Shown here in pieces: positions 23,984 through 27,972 of a stretch of 27,972 bases of DNA (within the stretch, counting starts at the first letter, position 1; every line of letters begins with the position of its first letter). The translations under genes were made by a program, and so were the position numbers. Source of the DNA: Paracoccaceae bacterium. Lineage in GTDB: Bacteria; Pseudomonadota; Alphaproteobacteria; Rhodobacterales; Rhodobacteraceae. Location of the stretch: assembly GCA_023134935.1 (NCBI GenBank), contig JAGLUD010000106.1:1-27972 (forward strand), written 5' to 3'. The notes beneath the pieces are model-generated. The model was given only the letters and a program-made list of their open reading frames with translations. It was not told the origin of the DNA and searched no databases.

Positions 23984-24965
23984 CAGCCCCTCCGTGCATT
24001 TTTGGTGATTTCATCATTTTCTCAACGACAGCAATGGCTTGCGCTTCGCGCTCTGCCCAGTCGCCTGAAATCAGGGTATAACTGGCATCGAACGCATCCA
24101 GCTTGGTTTTGATCTTGGTGAAGAACTTCTGCCGTAATTCCTGTTTGCCGTAATACCGCAGGGGGTCTTCCTCCCACGGGGCATTTGCGTCCAGTAACAG
24201 GTAATGGTCCGGCAATTCGATCCGCGCCTCAAGGTCGGGCAGGGACCGACCAAGCAGCATTTCCGCCCAGACAGCGGTCAACAGCGGGTCTGTATCCTCG
24301 AACAAGATAGGGCCGGCTTTCAGCGACAGGGTCTTACGGTGGGCAACGTGCCCGTCAACGATGTAGTGCAACTCTTCGGCGCGGTAATCACCAGCGACGC
24401 GGTATTTCTCATACGGGCGACCGTATTCCGGCACGTATGGGCCGCCGAACTTTTGCGCCAGAACATCCGCCATATAGGATTTGCCAGTGCTTTCCGGCCC
24501 CACCAAGGTCAGGCGTTTTTGAAAGTATGGGCGCACATAATCCGGAATAGATTTCCAGTGGTTAAAAGGGTCTTCACGTACGTCAACCGAGTTTGCAGGA
24601 AACGCCATCCACATCGGGTCGAGGATGAAATGCTGTGCGTTCAGCGAACGGGCAAGATCAACGATATACCCTTCCGAGCCAATCACACGGTCGATAGCCT
24701 CGGGGTGGAAACCACGAATAATTGGCCCCCAGTCAGGGCTGTCAGACGCAAGCGGCTCCGCACCGTTATTGGCAACAATCACCACCGCTTCGGGAAACAG
24801 GCTTTCCATCCAGCTTTTGCGCATCGACGGGCTGATAGGGTCTTTGTCAGACGCTGACAGGATGATCGTCAGCCGGTCCACCAGATACGAGGCCGTACGC
24901 ACCAGCGCCACGTGCCCTTCGTGCGGGGGCATGAATTTACCAAGGATAACGCCGGTGGTTGTCAT
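23970..24965 (-). CDS. NadR-like bifunctional NMN adenylyltransferase / ribosylnicotinamide kinase
   Basis: The 331-residue protein has two enzyme domains. The N-terminal nucleotidyltransferase has the [10 protein letters not shown] motif at 9-18, the form of the (H/G)xGH active site used to adenylylate NMN. The C-terminal P-loop kinase begins at about 150 with Walker A GPESTGKS at 156-163 and has FEDTDPL further on. This is the order in NadR, but the N-terminal helix-turn-helix of the enterobacterial repressor is missing, so it should be purely enzymatic. It would make NAD from ribosylnicotinamide or NMN. It overlaps apt by 14 bases and follows mtnP after 68 bases. No PnuC importer is seen nearby. 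Confidence 0.85.
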   Translation of the reverse strand: MTTTGVILGKFMPPHEGHVALVRTASYLVDRLTIILSASDKDPISPSMRKSWMESLFPEAVVIVANNGAEPLASDSPDWGPIIRGFHPEAIDRVIGSEGYIVDLARSLNAQHFILDPMWMAFPANSVDVREDPFNHWKSIPDYVRPYFQKRLTLVGPESTGKSYMADVLAQKFGGPYVPEYGRPYEKYRVAGDYRAEELHYIVDGHVAHRKTLSLKAGPILFEDTDPLLTAVWAEMLLGRSLPDLEARIELPDHYLLLDANAPWEEDPLRYYGKQELRQKFFTKIKTKLDAFDASYTLISGDWAEREAQAIAVVEKMMKSPKMHGGADAQK

Positions 24966-25033
24966 GTGTCGCCTCGTTTGTTCGAACCGCCTTGTAGCGT
25001 GTTACCGCGGGGAATGGCAGATGAAAATGAAGT

Positions 25034-25903
25034 TTAAAGGACGCGGCCGGCAACGACATCCAGTTTGGCTACCATCGCGGGGTCGCGGGCCTCGGGTGCC
25101 GTCAGGATGGCGAACTCCAACGCGCGATCGCAGCCATGTTCACAAACGTCACGCGTTGCCCCCAGAAGGGCTGGTAGGCGCTTGACCATACCGCGCGCTT
25201 TGTCTGCGTTGCCGAACAAAGTCTTGATGATTTCGTTGATATCGACCTCGCCGTGGTCAGGGTGCCAACTGTCGTAATCAGTGATCATTGCCACAGATGC
25301 GTAATCCAGCTCCGCCTCGCGCGCCAATTTGGCTTCGGGCATGTTGGTCATACCAATTACATCACAGCCCCAAACCTCGCGGTACATTTTGCTTTCGGCG
25401 AGGGTCGAAAACTGCGGCCCCTCCATCGCCAGATACGTTCCACCGATGTGAACGGTGATCCCTTCGGCCTTGGCCGCCTCAAAGCAAGCCGCAGACAGGC
25501 GCGGGCACGTAGGGTGCGCCACAGAAACATGGCCAACACATCCCGGCCCAAAGAACGACTTTTCCCGCGCGAAGGTGCGATCAATGGACTGGTCTACGAT
25601 CACGAAATCGCCGGGTGCCATTTCCTCGCGAAACGACCCACAGGCGGAAACCGAAATCACATCCGTCACGCCAATTCGTTTCAGTGCATCAATATTGGCA
25701 CGATAATTGATCGACGTTGGTGTCTGCACATGTCCGCGACCATGGCGCGGTAAAAACGCCATTTTCACGCCGTTCAAAGTGCCGGTAAATACCTGATCTG
25801 ACGGCTCCCCCCACGGGGTTTCAACCGTTACCCATTTCGCGTCCTCAAGCCCGTCAACGTCATAAAGGCCACTGCCGCCGATAATCCCGATCATAGTATC
25901 CAT
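25034..25903 (-). CDS. mtnP: S-methyl-5'-thioadenosine phosphorylase
   Basis: MtnP splits 5'-methylthioadenosine with phosphate into adenine and methylthioribose-1-phosphate. The 289-residue protein shows IGIIGGSGLYDVDGL at the N terminus, LPRHGRGH, the base-site SACGSFRE, MEGPQFST and the MTNMPEAKLAREAEL segment, all typical of MTA phosphorylases. The sulfate/phosphate-binding residues lie in GGSG. I start at the ATG at 25903 because AAGGA lies 6 bases before it; an ATG at 25909 directly abuts that site. It follows the flavin-reductase-like gene after 9 bases, so both are in one transcript with the NadR-like and apt genes downstream. Confidence 0.96.
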   Translation of the reverse strand: MDTMIGIIGGSGLYDVDGLEDAKWVTVETPWGEPSDQVFTGTLNGVKMAFLPRHGRGHVQTPTSINYRANIDALKRIGVTDVISVSACGSFREEMAPGDFVIVDQSIDRTFAREKSFFGPGCVGHVSVAHPTCPRLSAACFEAAKAEGITVHIGGTYLAMEGPQFSTLAESKMYREVWGCDVIGMTNMPEAKLAREAELDYASVAMITDYDSWHPDHGEVDINEIIKTLFGNADKARGMVKRLPALLGATRDVCEHGCDRALEFAILTAPEARDPAMVAKLDVVAGRVL

Positions 25904-25912
25904 TGTCATTCC

Positions 25913-26518
25913 TTAAGCAGGTCGATTAAGCGCAAAAACATCCGTTACAGACGTGTAATCCTTATACCCCAGCCGCGCCAGCGGGGTATAGCGGGTGACA
26001 TCGAATATTCCGTTCACAATGACGGTATCATCTAGATGTACGCCAACCACCTCGCCCAACACCATCACGTTATTTTCGCCAGGAAGGTCGATTATCTTGA
26101 ACAACTTGCATTCCAGCGAAGCAGGCGAAGCCGCAACACGCGGCGCTTTAACGATATTGCAATCCGCTTTGGTAATGCCTGCATGTTCAAATTCATCCGA
26201 CCCCGCCGCCAACGCACCCGAAGAGCTGTTCATCAAGTCCTTCAATTCCAGTGATACAATATTCACCACGAACTCACCCGTCGCACGGATATTGGCTACC
26301 GAGTCCTTCGCATACGATTGATCCGGCTTCGCCCCCGTACTGGCAAACATCACCATCGGCGGATTGTCCGTCACCGCATTGAAAAAGCTGTACGGCGCAA
26401 GATTAGCACGCCCTTGCGCATCCACCGTAGAAATCCAACCAATGGGGCGCGGCGAAACGATTGCCTTGAACGGATTATGTGGTAGGCCATGATCGTCGAT
26501 ATTCGGGCGATAAAACAT
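25913..26518 (-). CDS. Flavin reductase-like FMN-binding split-barrel protein
   Basis: The 201-residue protein opens with MFYRPNIDDHGLPHNPF and continues with the FMN-binding SPRPIGWIST segment, then NLAPYSFFNAVTDNPPMVMF, split here as NLAPYSFFN and DNPPMVMF. The later GEFVVNIVS and GEVVGVHLDD parts match the flavin reductase-like domain (PF01613 type). Members reduce FMN or bind it as a partner of oxygenases; the real substrate is not known. I start at the ATG at 26518, with AAAAGGAC upstream; an open frame extends to 26650, but those 44 residues have no such site and do not look like the family. It is the first gene of the mtnP-nadR-apt transcript. Confidence 0.9.
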   Translation of the reverse strand: MFYRPNIDDHGLPHNPFKAIVSPRPIGWISTVDAQGRANLAPYSFFNAVTDNPPMVMFASTGAKPDQSYAKDSVANIRATGEFVVNIVSLELKDLMNSSSGALAAGSDEFEHAGITKADCNIVKAPRVAASPASLECKLFKIIDLPGENNVMVLGEVVGVHLDDTVIVNGIFDVTRYTPLARLGYKDYTSVTDVFALNRPA

Positions 26519-26683
26519 GCGCGATGTCCTTTTGTCTATTTGCCGAAAAGCTAGGGGCATGTTAGGCAAGTGTCGAGAGACATTTAGGGAAACGCCACAA
26601 TGTATATGCAGATCACCCGACGAAGCTGAACTTGTCGCCCGCACGGGCAACCTCTTTTCTATCCATTATGCCGGTAGCTTCCA

Positions 26684-27181
26684 ATGTTTCGCATTTCTCA
26701 AGAAACCCCAGATGACTTGTACGAGGTGGAATACCTCTACGACCTCGCGTTTGCGCCTGGCCGGACAGCGTTAAGTTCATATCGTTTGCGCGACGGTGTC
26801 GATCCGATCGCCGAGCTGTCACTGATCGCGCGGGATAAATACGACATCCTCGCAGGCGCAATACGGTTTTGGCCTGTTCGGATCGGGCAGGCGGGGCATT
26901 CCGCGCTACTACTCGGCCCCGTTGCCGTTCACCCGACGCGCCAAGGCGAGGGGTTGGGGAACTTGCTGGTATCCGAGTCGCTGGCCCGTGCAATGGATAT
27001 AGGCTGGTCTCGGGTTATCCTGATTGGTGATGAACCATACTATCGTCAGTACGGGTTTCGCCGTGAACTTGCTGGAGACTTGAACTACCCTCCCCCCACA
27101 AACCCTGATCGCTTGCTAGCGAAGGCATTGAGGGAAGCTGCGTTTGAAGGCGTTTCTGGCCTGATCCGCAAGTGGGAATGA
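26684..27181 (+). CDS. GNAT N-acetyltransferase, YhbS-like
   Basis: The 165-residue protein has a GNAT fold of the YhbS type: the strands SLIARDKYDILAGAIRFWPV, split here as SLIARDKYD and ILAGAIRFWPV. The acetyl-CoA loop is LLGPVAVHPTRQGEGLGNLL (Q/RxxGxG/A motif as RQGEGLG), and GDEPYYRQYGFRREL is the C-terminal signature. The substrate cannot be told. The start ATG at 26684 lacks a clear ribosome binding site. The gene is divergent from the flavin-reductase operon across 165 bases, in which I see no clear promoter motif, and convergent with dapE, leaving 7 bases between stops. Confidence 0.88.
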   Translation: MFRISQETPDDLYEVEYLYDLAFAPGRTALSSYRLRDGVDPIAELSLIARDKYDILAGAIRFWPVRIGQAGHSALLLGPVAVHPTRQGEGLGNLLVSESLARAMDIGWSRVILIGDEPYYRQYGFRRELAGDLNYPPPTNPDRLLAKALREAAFEGVSGLIRKWE

Positions 27182-27188
27182 TGCCACG

Positions 27189-27972
27189 TTAAGCGAAGTA
27201 TTCCCGCAATATACGTGTGTAAATGGCCTTCAACTGATGGATTTGCGCAACCTCCACCCGTTCATCAACCTGATGCATGGTTTTGCCTACCAAACCAAAT
27301 TCGACAACCGGACAATGGTTTTTCACGAACCGCGCATCCGATGTGCCACCCGATGTAGACATCTCCGGCGTAACGCCCGTTTCAGCAGCTACCGCCGATG
27401 CGATCAACGCCGACAATTCCCCGGGGGCCGTAATAAAGCTTTCACCCGAAACCTGCACCCGCATCGCAACATCAACGTCGTTTGCGGCAGCGATGCCGTT
27501 GGCAATTTCGCGCAACCAAGCGGTAAGTTTTTCAGACGTATGGTCATCATTGAACCGAATATTAACGGTCGCACGGCAACTCGCCGGAATAACATTATTC
27601 GCCGTATTGCCTGTATCGATTGTCGTAACCGCCAGCGTTGAGGCATCAAAGTGCTCGGTCCCGCCATCCAATTCATGGCTAGCCAACTGGTCAACCAGTC
27701 GCGCCATCGCGGGCAACGGGTTGTTGGCGCGGTGCGGATAAGCCGAATGCCCCTGCACCCCCGTCACCGTGAAATATGCGGTCATGGAGCCACGCCGCCC
27801 GATTTTCATCATCTCGCCCATCGTGTTGGGGCAAGTCGGCTCACCTACCAGACAGTGGTCAATCTTCTCGCCATTAGCGTCCATCCAGTCCAGAAGCGCA
27901 ACGGTCCCGTCAGTCGCATCGCCTTCCTCATCCCCGGTGATCGCCAACACAATTGACCCGTTCGGCGGTGTC
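27189..27972 (-). CDS. dapE: Succinyl-diaminopimelate desuccinylase (5' truncated by window)
   Basis: DapE hydrolyses N-succinyl-L,L-diaminopimelate in the lysine and peptidoglycan pathway. About 260 C-terminal residues are visible and the frame stays open to the window edge, so the start lies outside. The metal-site [12 protein letters not shown], with its catalytic glutamate pair, is at the visible N-terminal end. [28 protein letters not shown] (given in part as [15 protein letters not shown]) begins the dimerisation domain. [10 protein letters not shown] and the C-terminal metal ligand region [10 protein letters not shown] complete the M20 pattern. It is transcribed convergently with the GNAT gene. 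Confidence 0.95.
   Translation of the reverse strand, partial: TPPNGSIVLAITGDEEGDATDGTVALLDWMDANGEKIDHCLVGEPTCPNTMGEMMKIGRRGSMTAYFTVTGVQGHSAYPHRANNPLPAMARLVDQLASHELDGGTEHFDASTLAVTTIDTGNTANNVIPASCRATVNIRFNDDHTSEKLTAWLREIANGIAAANDVDVAMRVQVSGESFITAPGELSALIASAVAAETGVTPEMSTSGGTSDARFVKNHCPVVEFGLVGKTMHQVDERVEVAQIHQLKAIYTRILREYFA

Noticed and set aside
24204..24857. A 217-codon plus-strand open frame antisense to the NadR-like gene
   Set aside because: Both domains of the NadR-like protein are intact on the minus strand; the antisense frame has no start signal or family match.
26519..26650. N-terminal extension of 44 codons on the flavin-reductase-like gene
   Set aside because: The ATG at 26518 has AAAAGGAC at proper distance and begins the family's conserved sequence; the extension lacks both.

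Overview
The window looks like a chromosomal segment of an alphaproteobacterium of the Rhodobacterales, most likely a marine roseobacter-type lineage with moderate GC. The evidence is the gene families and their order: tldD, then ctaC-ctaB-small protein-ctaG-ctaE-SURF1-thrC-M16 protease-GNAT is an arrangement I know from that order. No lineage-specific marker or rRNA gene is present, so the taxon is an inference. The DNA is densely coding. I saw no tRNA, rRNA, CRISPR array or intact mobile element.

Layout. (1) 1-3144, plus strand: the tail of one sugar/polyol-type ABC ATPase, a second ABC ATPase and a single-chain DhaK-DhaL dihydroxyacetone kinase, forming the end of an uptake-and-phosphorylation operon whose permeases must lie upstream. 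(2) 3145-3492: the only gene-free stretch longer than 300 bases; its first two thirds read on the minus strand as the decayed 3' end of an IS5-like transposase. (3) 3493-7144, plus: a uroporphyrinogen-decarboxylase-superfamily-like protein of unknown role, then yaaA overlapping a DASS/SLC13 anion transporter. (4) 7177-12758: a form II RuBisCO module, cbbM-cbbQ-cbbO on the minus strand with a divergent LysR regulator (cbbR-like). The catalytic lysines are intact, but there is no phosphoribulokinase or other Calvin-cycle gene in the window. (5) 12755-18638: tldD (minus) and a divergent aa3 cytochrome c oxidase block (subunit II, heme O synthase, small membrane protein, copper chaperone, subunit III, SURF1); subunit I is not here. 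A perfect TTGAT-N4-ATCAA box lies in the tldD/ctaC gap. (6) 18654-23320, plus: threonine synthase, processing-type M16 protease, RimJ/L-type acetyltransferase and GlcD-type FAD dehydrogenase, closed by a terminator. (7) 23444-26518, minus: a probable operon of flavin-reductase-like protein, MTA phosphorylase, NadR-like bifunctional enzyme and adenine phosphoribosyltransferase, i.e. adenine and NAD salvage. (8) 26684-27972: a GNAT acetyltransferase and the 3' part of dapE.

The most distinctive element is the RuBisCO module (CbbM with its CbbQO-type activase and its own regulator), which sits as an accessory block between core genes. The terminator-like hairpin between cbbM and cbbQ, the LysR-type palindrome at the cbbR start and the FNR-type box before ctaC are regulatory predictions made by reading only.
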